Assembly (NCBI RefSeq): GCF_963678635.1
Contig: NC_087064.1
Location: 17,291,802-17,355,801, forward strand
Source: Symsagittifera roscoffensis
Taxonomy: Eukaryota > Xenacoelomorpha > Acoela > Convolutidae
Length of the DNA: 64,000 bases
Direction: 5' to 3'
Every line of letters begins with the position of its first letter. The first letter of the stretch is position 1. This document shows, one piece after another, positions 50,353-61,700 of this stretch. The notes under the pieces are model-generated. The model was not told where the DNA came from, ran no database searches, and saw only the letters and a program-made list of their open reading frames with translations. The position numbers were made by a program, and so were the translations under genes.

Positions 50353-50392
50353 TTTAAGATAACAAAAGTTGCTCATAGAGCTTTCGGGACAA
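50025..50392 (+). repeat. Four internal ~92 bp sub-units of one monomer
   Basis: ACCC cores lie at 50,025, 50,124, 50,206, 50,292 and again at 50,393, with spacings of 99, 82, 86 and 101 bp (sum 368, mean 92). After the core, quarter 1 has TTTCTCGTGAAAAATAGGTC in its fuller variants, quarter 2 has GAGCTCGAAAATGAACGTCT and quarter 4 has AAGCTCAAAATGAGGTCC, which align closely. About 50 bp after the core come GCTTGTTT, GCTTGCTT, AGCTGCTC and GTTGCTTC respectively. Quarter 3 is the most diverged. Quarters 2 and 4 are the most alike. I infer that the 368 bp monomer grew from a ~92 bp unit, perhaps through a ~184 bp stage. A self dot-plot of a consensus was not possible here. Confidence 0.72.
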
Positions 50393-50719
50393 ACCCAATC
50401 GTTTTCTCGTAAAATTAAGTCTAAGAAAGACCTTAAATGAGCTTGTTTTACCTTGGGGTGAGCTGCACGAGCTTGTGAGCAACCCTGAATACCCCTATTT
50501 TGAGCGGAAAAATGATGGTCTCAGGGGAGTAGAACGCTTGTTTGGACACAAAAGAATGATCGTACAGCTTCGACCTGATCTTAGCGAAGTTGGATATGGA
50601 TGATGTTTAGCTGTTCGCAAGAGATGGGAACTGTGCAATTAGTGGTTCAAAACTTACGACTCAAATTGTTAGCAAGCTCAAAATGAGGTCCAAAACTGGC
50701 AAAGTGGCTTCAGTTGGAT
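50353..50719 (+). repeat. Representative class 1 monomer (367 bp)
   Basis: This is the partner of the preceding class 2 copy; the two together make the 735 bp dimer unit. Class 1 is recognised by GAGCGGAAAAATGA (GAGCTG in some older copies), GGTCTCAGGGG and CGCTTGTTTGGACAC. In much of the array classes 1 and 2 alternate, which suggests an ancestral ~735 bp dimer. Runs of one class also occur, as at 15,895-17,375. Confidence 0.88.
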
Positions 50720-53369
50720 TTTAAGATAACAAAAGTTGCTCATAGAGCTTTCGGGACACACCCATTTGCTTTCTCGTAAAAATAAGTCTAAGAAAGACCT
50801 TAAATGAGCTTGTTTTTACCTTGGGGTGAGCTGCACGAGCTTGTGAGCAACTCCGAAAACCCCTATTTTGAGCTCAAAAATGAACGTCTCAGTGGGGTAG
50901 AACGCTTGCTTGGGAATAAAGGAGTGCTCTCAGGGCTTCAACCCAATATTATCGAAAATAGATATGGATGATGATTAGCTGTTCGCAAGAGATGGGAGCT
51001 GTGTAATCAGTGATTCAAAACCTATGACCCGAACCGTAAACAAGCTCAAATTGAGGTCTAAAACTGGCAAAATTGATTTAGTTGGATTTTAAGATAACAA
51101 AAGTTGCTCATAGAGCTTTCGGGACAAATCCAATCGTTTTCTCGTAAAATTAAGTCTAAGAAAGACCTTAGATGAGCTTGTTTTACCTTGGGGTGAGCTG
51201 CACGAGCTTGTGAGCAACCCTGAATACCCCTATTTTGAGCGGAAAAATGATGGTCTCAGGGGAGTAGAACGCTTGTTTGGACACAAAAGAATGATCGTAC
51301 AGCTTCGACCTGATCTTAGCGAAGTTGGATATGGATGATGTTTAGCTGTTCGCAAGAGATGGGAACTGTGCATTTAGTGGTTCAAAATTTACGATTCAAA
51401 TTGTTAACAAGCTCAAAATGAGGTCCAAAACTGGCAAAGTGGCTTCAGTTGGATTTTAAGATAACAAAAGTTGCTCATAGAGCTTTCGGGACACACACCC
51501 ATTTGCTTTCTCGTAAAAATAAGTCTAAGAAAGCTTAAATGAGCTTGTTTTTACCTTGGGGTGAGCTGCACGAGCTTGTGAGCAACTCCGAAAACCCCTA
51601 TTTTGAGCTCAAAAATGAACGTCTCAGTGGGGTAGAACGCTTGCTTGGGAATGAAGGAGTGCTCTCAGGGCTTCAACCCAATATTATCGAAGTTAGATAT
51701 GGATGATGATTAGCTGTTCGCAAGAGATGGGAGCTGTGTAATCAGTGATTCAAAACCTATGACCCGAACCGTAAACAAGCTCAAATTGAGGTCTAAAACT
51801 GGCAAAATTGATTTAGTTGGATTTTAAGATAACAAAAGTTGCTCATAGAGCTTTCGGGACAAACCCAATCGTTTTCTCGTAAAATTAAGTCTAGGAAAGA
51901 CCTTAGATGAGCTTGTTTTACTTTGGGGTGAGCTGCACGAGCCTGTGAGCAACCCTGAAAACACCTATTTTGAGCGGAAAAATGATGGTCTCAGGGGAGT
52001 AGAACGCTTGTTTGGACACAAAAGAATGATCGTACAGCTTCGACCTGATCTTAGCGAAGTTGGATATGGATGATGTTTAGCTGTTCGCAAGAGATGGGAA
52101 CTGTGCAATTAGTGGTTCAAAATTTACGATTCAAATTGTTAACAAGCTCAAAATGAGGTCCAAAACTGGCAAAGTGGCTTCAGTTGGATTTTAAGATAAC
52201 AAAAGTTGCTCATAGAGCTTTCGGGACACACCCATTTGCTTTCTCGTAAAAATAAGTCTAAGAAAGACCTTAAATGAGCTTGTTTTTACCTTGGGGTGAG
52301 CTGCACGAGCTTGTGAGCAACTCCGAAAACCCCTATTTTGAGCTCAAAAATGAACGTCTCAGTGGGGTAGAACGCTTGCTTGGGAATGAAGGAGTGCTCT
52401 CAGGGCTTCAACCCAATATTATCGAAGTTAGATATAGATGATGATTAGCTGTTCGCAAGAGATGGGAGCTGTGTAATCAGTGATTCAAAACCTATGACCC
52501 GAACCGTAAACAAGCTCAAATTGAGGTCTAAAACTGGCAAAATTGATTTAGTTGGATTTTAAGATAACAAAAGTTGCTCATAGAGCTTTCGGGACAAACC
52601 CAATCGTTTTCTCGTAAAATTAAGTCTAAGAAAGACCTTAGATGAGCTTGTTTTACCTTGGGGTGAGCTGCACGAGCTTGTGAGCAACCCTGAATACCCC
52701 TATTTTGAGCGGAAAAATGATGGTCTAAGGGGAGTAGAACGCTTGTTTGGACACAAAAGAATGATCGTACAGCTTCGACCTGATCTTAGCGAAGTTGGAT
52801 ATGGATGATGTTTAGCTGTTCACAAGAGATGGGAACTGTGCAATTAGTGGTTCAAAATTTACGATTCAAATTGTTAACAAGCTCAAAATGAGGTCCAAAA
52901 CTGGCAAAGGGGCTTCAGTTGGATTTTAAGATAACAAAAGTTGCTCATAGAGCTTTCGGGACACACCCATTTGCTTTCTCGTAAAAATAAGTCTAAGAAA
53001 GACCTTAAATGAGCTTGTTTTTACCTTGGGGTGAGCTGCACGAGCTTGTGAGCAACTCCGAAAACCCCTATTTTGAGCTCAAAAATGAACGTCTCAGTGG
53101 GGTAGAACGCTTGCTTGGGAATGAAGGAGTGCTCTCAGGGCTTCAACCCAATATTATCGAAGTTAGATATGGATGATGATTAGCTGCTCGCAAACAATGG
53201 GGGCTGTGCAATTAGTGGTTCAAAAGATATGACCCATATTGTAAACAAGCTCAAAAAGAAGTCCAAAACTGGCAAAGTGGCTTCAGTTGGATTTTAAGAT
53301 AACAAAAGTTGCTCATAGAGCTTTCGGGACACACCCATTTGCTTTTTCGTAAAAATAAGTCTAAGAAAG

Positions 53370-54838
53370 ATCTTAGATGAGCTTGTTTTACCTTGGGGTG
53401 AGCTGCACGAGCTTGTGAGCAACCCTGAATACCCTTATTTTGAGCGGAAAAATGATGGTCTCAGGGGAGTAGAACGCTTGTTTGGACACAAAAGAATGAT
53501 CGTACAGCTTCGACCTGATCTTAGCGAAGTTGGATATGGATGATGTTTAGCTGTTCGCAAGAGATGGGAACTGTGCAATTAGTGGATCAAAAATTATGAT
53601 TCAAATTGTAAACAAGCTCAAAATGAAGTCCAAAACTGGCAAAGTGGCTTCAGTTGGATTTTAAGAAAACAAGAGTTGCTCATAGAGCTTTCGGGACACA
53701 CCCATTTGCTTTCTCACAAAAAGAAGTCTAAGAAAGACCTTAGGTGAGCTTGTTTTACCTTGGAGTGAGCTGCACGAGCTTGTGAGCAATCCTGAATACC
53801 CCTATTTTGAGCGGGAAAATGATGGTTTCAGGGGAGTAGAACGCTTTTTTGGACACAAAGTATTGATCGTACAGCTTCGACCTGATCTTAGCGAACTTGG
53901 ATATGGATGATGTTTAATTGTTCGCAAGAGATGGGAACTGTGCAATTAGTGGTTTAAAAATTAAGATTCCAATTGTTAACAAGCTCAAAATGAGGTCCAA
54001 AACTGGCAAAGTGGCTTCAGTTGGATTTTAAGATAACAAAAGTTGCTCATAGAGCTTTCGGGACGCACCCATTTGCTTTTTCGTAAAAATAAGTCTAAGA
54101 AATATCTTAGATGAGCTTGTTTTACCTTGGGGTGAGCTGCACGAGCTTGTGAGCAACCCTGAATACCCTTATTTTGAGCGGAAAAATGATGGTCTCAGGG
54201 GAGTAGAACGCTTGTTTGGACACAAAAGAATGATCGTACAGCTTCGACCTGATCTTAGCGAAGTTGGATATGGATGATGTTTAGCTGTTCGCAAGAGATG
54301 GGAATTGTGCAATTAGTGGATCAAAAATTATGATTCAAATTGTAAACAAGCTCAAAATGAAGTCCAAAACTGGCAAAGTGGCTTCAGTTGGATTTTAAGA
54401 AAACAAGAGTTGCTCATAGAGCTTTCGGGACACACCCATTTGCTTTCTCACAAAAATAAGTCTAAGAAAGACCTTAGGTGAGCTTGTTTTACCTTGGAGT
54501 GAGCTGCACGAGCTTGTGAGCAATCCTGAATACCCCTATTTTGAGCGGGAAAATGATGGTTTCAGGGGAGTAGAACGCTTTTTTGGACACAAAGTATTGA
54601 TCGTACAGCTTCGACCTGATCTTAGCGAACTTGGATATGGATGATGTTTAATTGTTCGCAAGAGATGGGAACTGTGCAATTAGTGGTTTAAAAATTAAGA
54701 TTCAAATTGTTAACAAGCTCAAAATGAGGTCCAAAACTGGCAAAGTGGCTTCAGTTGGATTTTAAGATAACAAAAGTTGCTCATAGAGCTTTCGGGACAC
54801 ACCCATTTGCTTTCTCGTAAAAGTAAGTCTAGGAAAGA
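53370..54838 (+). repeat. Two copies of a 734 bp dimer
   Basis: TTAAGAAAACAAGAGTTGC at 53,661 and 54,395 and TTTCTCACAAAAA mark the pair, as do CAAAGTATTGATCGTAC and GCGAACTTGG. It is a derivative of the preceding array in which both monomers are class 1. Confidence 0.85.
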
Positions 54839-56330
54839 CCTTAGATGAGCTTGTTTTTACCTTGGGGTGAGCTGCACGAGCTTGTGAGCAACTCCGAAAA
54901 CCCCTATTTTGAGCTCAAAAATGAACGTCTCAGTGGGGTAGAACGCTTGCTTGGGAATAAAGGAGTGCTCTCAGGGCTTCAACCCAATATTATCGAAGTT
55001 AGATATGGATGATGATTAGCTGCTCGCAAACAATGGGAGCTGTGCAATCAGTGGTTCAAAACTTATGACCCATATTGTAAACAAGCTCAAAATGAGTTCC
55101 AAATCTGGCAAAATTGATTCAGTTGGCTTTTAAAATAACAAATCTTGCCTGTATAGCTTCCTAGATAAGCCCATTTGCTTTCTCGTGACAAATAGGTCTA
55201 AAGAATTACCTTAGATGAGCTTGTTTGACCCTAGGGTGAGCTGCACGAGCTTTTGAGCAACCCTGAATACCCCTATTTTGAGCGGAAAAATGATGGTCTC
55301 AGGGGAGTAGAACGCTTGTTTGGACACAAAGGAATGATCGTACAGCTTCGACCTGATCTTAGCGAAGTTGGATATGGATAATGTTTAGCTGTTCGCAAGA
55401 GATGGGAACTGTGCAATTAGTGTTTCAAAAGTTATGATTCAAATTGTAAACAAGCTCAAAATGAAGTCCAAAACTGGCAAAGTGGCTTCAGTTGGATTTT
55501 AAGATAACAAAAGTTGCTCATAGAGCTTTCGGGACACACCCATTTGCTTTCTCGTAAAATTAAGTCTAAGAAAGACTTTAGATGAGCTTGTTTTACCTTG
55601 GGGTGAGCTGCACGAGCTTGTGAGCAACTCCGAAAACCCCTATTTTGAGCTCGAAAATGAAAGTCTCAGTGGGGTAGAACGCTTGCTTGGGAATGAAGGA
55701 GTGATCTCAGGGCTTCAACCCAATATTATCGAAGTTAGATATGGATGATGATAAGCTGCTCGCAAATAATGGGGGCTGTGCAACCAGTGGTTCAAAAGTT
55801 ATGACCCAAATTATAAACAAGCTCAAAATGAGGTCCAACACAGGCAAGGTTGCTCCAGTTGGCTTTTAATTAAAAAAAGCTTGCTCGTAGAGCATCCGGG
55901 GTAGGCCATTCTTTGTTCTGTAAAAATAGTCTAAAAACCATCTTATATGAGCTTATTTGACCCTTGGGTGAGCTGCACCAGTTTGTGAGAAAACCTGAAG
56001 ACCTCTATTTTGAGCTGAAAAGTGAAGGTATCAGTGACGAGAACGCTTGTTTGGGCATGGAGGAGGGATCGCACAGCTTCGACCTAATCTTAGCGAAGTT
56101 AGATATGGATACTGATTAGCTGCTCGCGATTGATGGGAGCTGTGTAATTAGTGGTTCAAAAGTTATGGCCCAAACCGTAAACAAGCTCAAATTGAGGTGG
56201 CAAAGTTGCTTCAGTTGGCATTTAAGATAACAAAAATAGCTCATAGAGCTTTCGGGACACACCCATTTGCTTTTTTGTAAAAATAAGTCTAAGAAAGACC
56301 TTAGATGAGCTTGTTTTACCTTGGGGTGAG
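54839..56330 (+). repeat. ~1.83 kb higher-order unit, copy 1
   Basis: Paired with the region from about 56,680 to 58,160: AGCATCCGGGGTAGGCC at 55,891 and 57,719 gives an offset of 1,828 bp. The unit has a class 2 monomer, a TTGCCTGTATAGCTTCC monomer, class 1, class 2 and one strongly diverged monomer. Confidence 0.8.
55865..56220 (+). repeat. Diverged monomer, 356 bp
   Basis: It has AGCATCCGGGGTAGGCCATT, TTTGTTCTGT, GTATCAGTGACGAGAACG and GAGGTGGCAAAG (8 bp missing) where neighbours have the standard strings. Its TACTGATTAGCTGCTCGCGA and TTGATGGGAGCTGTGTAAT look like old left-array types. Confidence 0.82.
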
Positions 56331-58160
56331 CTGCACGAGCTTGTGAGCAACCCTGAATATCCCTATTTTGAGCGGAAAAATGATGGTCTCAGGGGAGTAG
56401 AACGCTTGTTTGGACACAAAGTAATGATCGTACAGCTTCGACCTGATCTTAGCGAAGTTGGATATGGATGATGTTTGACTGTTCGCAAGAGATGGGAACT
56501 GTGCAATCAGTGGTTCAAAAGTTATGATTCAAATTGTTAACAAACTCAAAATGAGGTCCAAAACTGGCAAAGTGGCTTCAGTTGGATTTTAAGATAACAA
56601 AAGTTGCTCATAGAGCTTTCGGGACACACCCATTTGCTTTCTCGTAAAAATAAGTCTAAGAAAGACCTTAGATGAGCTTGTTTTTACCTTGGGGTGAGCT
56701 GCACGAGCTTGTGAGCAACTCCGAAAACCCCTATTTTGAGCTCGAAAATGAACGTCTCAGTGGGGTAGAACGCTTGCTTGGGAATGAAGGAGTGATCTCA
56801 GGGCTTCAACCCGATATTATCGAAGTTAGATATGGATGATGATTAGCTGCTCGCAAACAATGGGGGCTGTGCAATCAGTGGTTCAAAAGTTATGACCCAT
56901 ATTGTAAACAAGCTCAAAATGAGTTCCAAATCTGGCAAAATTGATTCAGTTGGCTTTTAAAATAACAAAATTTTGCCTGTATAGCTTCCAAGACAAGCCC
57001 ATTTGCTTTCTCGTGACAAATATGTCTAAAGAATTACCTTAGATGAGCTTGTTTGACCCTAGGGTGAGCTGCATGAGCTTTTGAGCAACCCTGAATACCC
57101 CTATTTTGAGCGGAAAAATGATGGTCTCAGGGGAGTAGAACGCTTGTTTGGACACAAAGGAATGATCGTACAGCTTCGACCTGATCTTAGCGATGTTGGA
57201 TATGGATGATGTTTAGCTTTTCGCAAGAGATGGGAACTGTGCAATTAGTGGTTCAAAAGTTATGATTCAAATTGTAAACAAGCTCAAAATGAAGTCCAAA
57301 CTGGCAAAGTGGCTTCAGTTGGATTTTAAGATAACAAAAGTTGCTCATAGAGCTTTCGGGACATACCCATTTGCTTTCTCGTAAAAATTCGTCTAAGAAA
57401 GACTTTAGATGAGCTTATTTTACCTTGGGGTGAGCTGCAGGAGCTTGTGAGTAACTCCGAAAACCCCTATTTTGAGCTCGAAAATTAACGTCTCAGTGGG
57501 TTAGAACGCTTGCTTGGGAATGAAGGAGTGATCTCAGGGCTTCAACCCAATATTATCGAAGTTAGATATGGATGATGATAAGCTGCTCGCAAATAATGGG
57601 GGCTGTGCAATCAGTGGTTCAAAAGTTATGACCCAAATTGTAAACAAGCTCAAAATGAGGTCCATTACAGGCAAGGTTGCTTCAGTTGGCTTTTAATAAA
57701 TAAAAAGCTTGCTCGTAGAGCATCCGGGGTAGGCCATTCTTTGTTCTGTGAAAATAGGTCTAAGAACCATCTTATATGAGCTTAATTGACCCTTGGTTGA
57801 GCTGCACCAGCTTGTGAGAAAACCTGAAGACCTCTATTTTGAGCTGAAAAGTGAAGGTATCAGTGACGAGAACGCTTGTTTGGGCATGGAGGAGGGATCG
57901 CACAGCTTCGACCTAATCTTAGCGAAGTTAGATATGGATACTGATTAGCTGCTCGCGATTGATGGGAGCTGTGTAATAAGTGGTTCAAAAGTTATGACCC
58001 AAACCGTAAACAAGCTCAAACTGAGGTGGCAAAGTAGCTTCAGTTGGCTTTTAAGATAACAAAAATAGCTCATAGAGCTTTCGGGACACACCCATTTGCT
58101 TTCTCATAAAAATAAGTCTAAGAAAGATCTTAGATGAGCTTGTTTTTACCTTGGGGTGAG
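56331..58160 (+). repeat. ~1.83 kb higher-order unit, copy 2, with preceding class 1 monomer
   Basis: From about 56,680 the order of monomers repeats copy 1, including TTTTGCCTGTATAGC at 56,961 and the diverged monomer. The copies part at about 56,330 and 58,160, one going into class 1 and the other into class 2. Confidence 0.78.
57692..58049 (+). repeat. Diverged monomer, 358 bp, second copy
   Basis: Copy of 55,865-56,220 with a few changes. Part of the same type, TTATGGCCCAAACCGTAAAC and GAGGTGGCAAAG, appears a third time inside an otherwise normal monomer at 60,190-60,245. Confidence 0.82.
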
Positions 58161-58769
58161 CTGCACGAGCTTGTGAGCAACTCCGAAAACCCCTATTTTG
58201 AGCTCGAAAATGAACGTCTCAGTGGGTAGAACGCTTGCTTGGGAATAAAGGAGTGATCTAAGGGCTTCAACCCAATATTATCGAAGTTAGATATGGATGA
58301 TGGTTAGCTGTTCGCAAGAGATGGGAGCTGTGTAATCAGTGATTCAAAACCTATGACCCGAACCGTAAACAAGCTCAAATTGAGGTCTAAAACTGGCAAA
58401 ATTGATTTAGTTGGATTTTAAGATAACAAAAGTTGCTCATAGAGCTTTCAGGACACACCCATTTGCTTTCTCGTAAAAATAAATCTAAGAAAGACCTTAT
58501 ATGAGCTTGTTTTACCTTGGGGTGAGCTGCACGAGCTTGTGAGCAACCCTGAATACCCCTATTTTGAGCGGAAAAATGATGGTCTCAGGGGAGCAGAACG
58601 CTTGTTTGGACACAAAGTAATGATCGTACAGCTTCGACCTGATTTTAGCGAAGTTGGATATGGATGATGTTTAGCTGTTCACAAGAGATGGGAACTGTGC
58701 AATTAGTGGTTCAAAAGTTATGATTCAAATTGTAAGCAAGCTCAAAATGAAGTCCAAAACTGGCAAAGT
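58161..58769 (+). repeat. Class 2 and class 1 monomers between two higher-order blocks
   Basis: Standard right-hand-type monomers; the class 2 copy reads CAGTGGGTAGAACG, one G fewer than usual. No further structure seen. Confidence 0.75.
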
Positions 58770-61700
58770 GGCTTCAGTTGGATTTTAAGATAACAAAAAT
58801 TGCTCATAGAGCTTTCGGGACACACCCATTTGCTTTCTCGTAAAAATAAGTCTAAGAAAGACCTTAGATGAGCTTGTTTTACCTCGGGGTGAGCTGCACG
58901 AGCTTGTGAGCAACCCTGAATACCCATATTTTGAGCGGAAAAATGATGGTCTCAGGGGAGCAGAACGCTTGTTTGGACACAAAGTAATGATCGTACAGCT
59001 TCGACCCGATCTTAGCGAAGTTAGATATGGATGATGTTTAGCTGTTCGCAAGAGATGGGACTGTGCAATTAGTGGTTCAAAAGTTATGATTCAAAATGTA
59101 AACAAGCTCAAAATGAGGTCGAAAACTGGCTAAGTGGCTTCAGTTGGATTTTAAGATAACAAAAGTTGCTCATAGAGCTTTCGGGACACACCCATTTGCT
59201 TTCTCGTAAAAATAAGTCTAAGAAAGATCTTAGATAAGCTTGTTTTTACCTTGGGGTGAGCTGCACGAGTTTGTGAGCAACTCTGAAAACCCCTATTTTG
59301 AGCTCAAAAATGAACATCTCAGTGGGGTAGAACGCTTGCTTGGGATTGAAGGAGTGATCTCAGGGCTTCAACCCAATATTATCGAAGTTAGATATGGATG
59401 ATGATTAGCTGCTCGCAAACAATGGGTGCTGTGCAATCAGTGGTTCGAAAGTTATGACCCATATTGTAAACAAGCTCAAAATGAGTTCCAAATCAGGCAA
59501 AATTGATTCAGTTGGCTTTTAAAGTAACAAATCTTGCTTTTATAGCTTCCAAGATAAGCCCATTTGCTTTCTCGTGACAAATAGGTCTGAAGAATTACCT
59601 TAGATGAGCTTGTTTGACCCTTGGGTGAGCTGCACGAGCTTTTGAGCAACCCTGAATACCCCTTTTTGAGCGGAAAAATGATGGTCTCAGGGGAGTAGAA
59701 CGCTTGTTTGGACACAAAGGAATGATCGTACAGCTTCGACCTGATCTTAGCGAAGTTGGATATGGATGATGTTTAGCTGTTCGCAAAAGATGAGAACTGT
59801 GCAATTAGTGGTTCAAAGGTTACGACACAAATTGTGAACAAGCAAGCTCAAAATGAAGTCCAAAACTGGCAAAGTGGCTTCAGTTGGACTTTAAGATAAC
59901 AAAAGTTGCTCATAGAGCTTTCGGGACACACCCATTTGCTTTCTCGTAAAAATAAGTCTAAGAAAGACCTTAGATGAGCTTGTTTTACCTTGGGGTGAGC
60001 TGCACGAGATTGTGAGCAACTCCGAAAACCCCTATTTTGAGCTCGAAAATGAACGTCTCAGTGGGGTAGAACGCTTGCTTGGGAATGAAGGAGTGATCTC
60101 AGGGCTTCAATCCAATATTATCGAAGTTAGATATGGATGATGATAAGCTGCCCGCAAATAATGGGGGCTGTGCAATCAGTGGTTCAAAAGTTATGGCCCA
60201 AACCGTAAACAAGCTCAAATTGAGGTGGCAAAGTTGCTTCAGTTGGCTTTTAAGATAACAAAAATAGCTCATAGAGCTTTCAGGACACACCCATTTGCTT
60301 TCTCGTAAAAATAAATCTAAGAAAGACCTTAGATGAGCTTGTTTTACCTTGGGGTGAGCTGCACGAGCTTGTGAGCAACCCTGAATACCCCTATTTTGAG
60401 CGGAAAAATGATGGTCTCAGGGGAGTAGAACGCTTGTTTGGACACAAAGGAATGATCGTACAGCTTCGACCTGATCTTAGCGAAGTTGGATATGGATGAT
60501 GTTTAGCTGATCACAAGAGATGGGAACTGTGCAATTAGTGGTTCAGAAGTTATTATTCAAATTGTAAACAAGCTCAAAATGAAGTCCAAATCTGGCAAAG
60601 TGGCTTCAGTTGGATTTTAAGATAACAAAAGTTGCTCATAGAGCTTTCGGGACACACCCATTTGCTTTTTCGTAAAAATAAGGCTAAGAAAGACCTTAGA
60701 TGAGCTTGTTTTACGTTGGGGTGAGCTGCACGAGCTTGTGAGCAACCCTGAATACCCCTATTTTGAGCGGAAAAATGATGGTCTCAGGGGAGTAGAACGC
60801 TTGTTTGGACACAAAGTAATGATCGTACAGCTTCGACCTGATCTTAGCGAAGCTGGATATGGATGATGTTTTGCTGTTCGCAAGAGATGGGAACTGTGCA
60901 ATTAGTGGTTCAAAAGTTATGATTAAAACTGTTAACAAGCTCAAAATGAGGTCCAAAACTGGCAAAGTGGCTTCAGTTGGATTTTAAGATAACAAAAGTT
61001 GCTCATAGAGCTTTCGGGACACACCCATTTGCTTTCTCGTAAAAATAAGTTTAAGAAAGACCTTAGATGAGCTTGTTTTTACCTTGGGGTGAGCTGCACA
61101 AGCTTGTGAGCAACTCCGAAAACCCCTATTTTGAGCTCGAAAATGAACGTCTCAGTGGGGTAGAACGCTTGCTTGGGAATGAAGGAGTGATCTCAGGGCT
61201 TCAACCCAATATTATCGAAGTTAGAAATGGATGATGATTAATTGCTCGCAAACAATGGGGGTTGTGCAATCAGTGGTTCAAAAGTTATGACCCATATTGA
61301 AAACAAGCTCAAAATGAGTTCCAAATCTGGCAAAATTGATTCAGTTGGCTTTTAAAATAACAAATCTTGCTTGTATAGCATCCAAGATAAGCTCATTTGC
61401 TTTCTCGTGACAAATATGTCTAAAGAACTGCCTTAGATTAGCTTGTTTGACCCTAGGGTGAGCTGCACGAGCTTTTGAGCAACCCTGAATACCCCTATTT
61501 TGAGCGGGAAAATGATGGTCTCAGGGGAGTAGAACGCTTGTTTGGACACAAAGGAATGATCGTACAGCTTCGACTTGATCTTAGCGAAGTTGGATATGGA
61601 TGATGTTTAGCTGATCACAAGAGATGGGAACTGTGCAATAAGTGGTTCAAAAGTTATTATTCAAATTGTAAACAAGCTCAAAATGAAGTCCAAATCTGGC

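Larger units (their letters stand above)
47746..53225 (+). repeat. Highly homogeneous 735 bp dimer array, about seven copies
   Basis: AGGTCCAAAACTGGCAAAGTG (shortened in places) starts at 48,481, 49,216, 49,951, 50,686, 51,421, 52,156 and 52,891, exactly 735 bp apart each time. Each unit is one class 2 monomer (GAGTGCTCTCAGGG) plus one class 1 monomer (ACACAAAAGAATGATCG). Two neighbouring units (49,951 and 50,686) differ at roughly ten positions by eye, about 98-99% identity. At 51,490-51,540 a +2 (CACACA) and a -2 change cancel out, keeping the 735 bp spacing. Confidence 0.93.

Noticed and set aside
50379-50397. CENP-B box-like match at CTTTCGGGACAAACCC in quarter 1
   Set aside because: It has TTCG and the central A at the right places but CCCA instead of CGGG, so only about six of nine key bases fit. 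No copy I read had a complete box.
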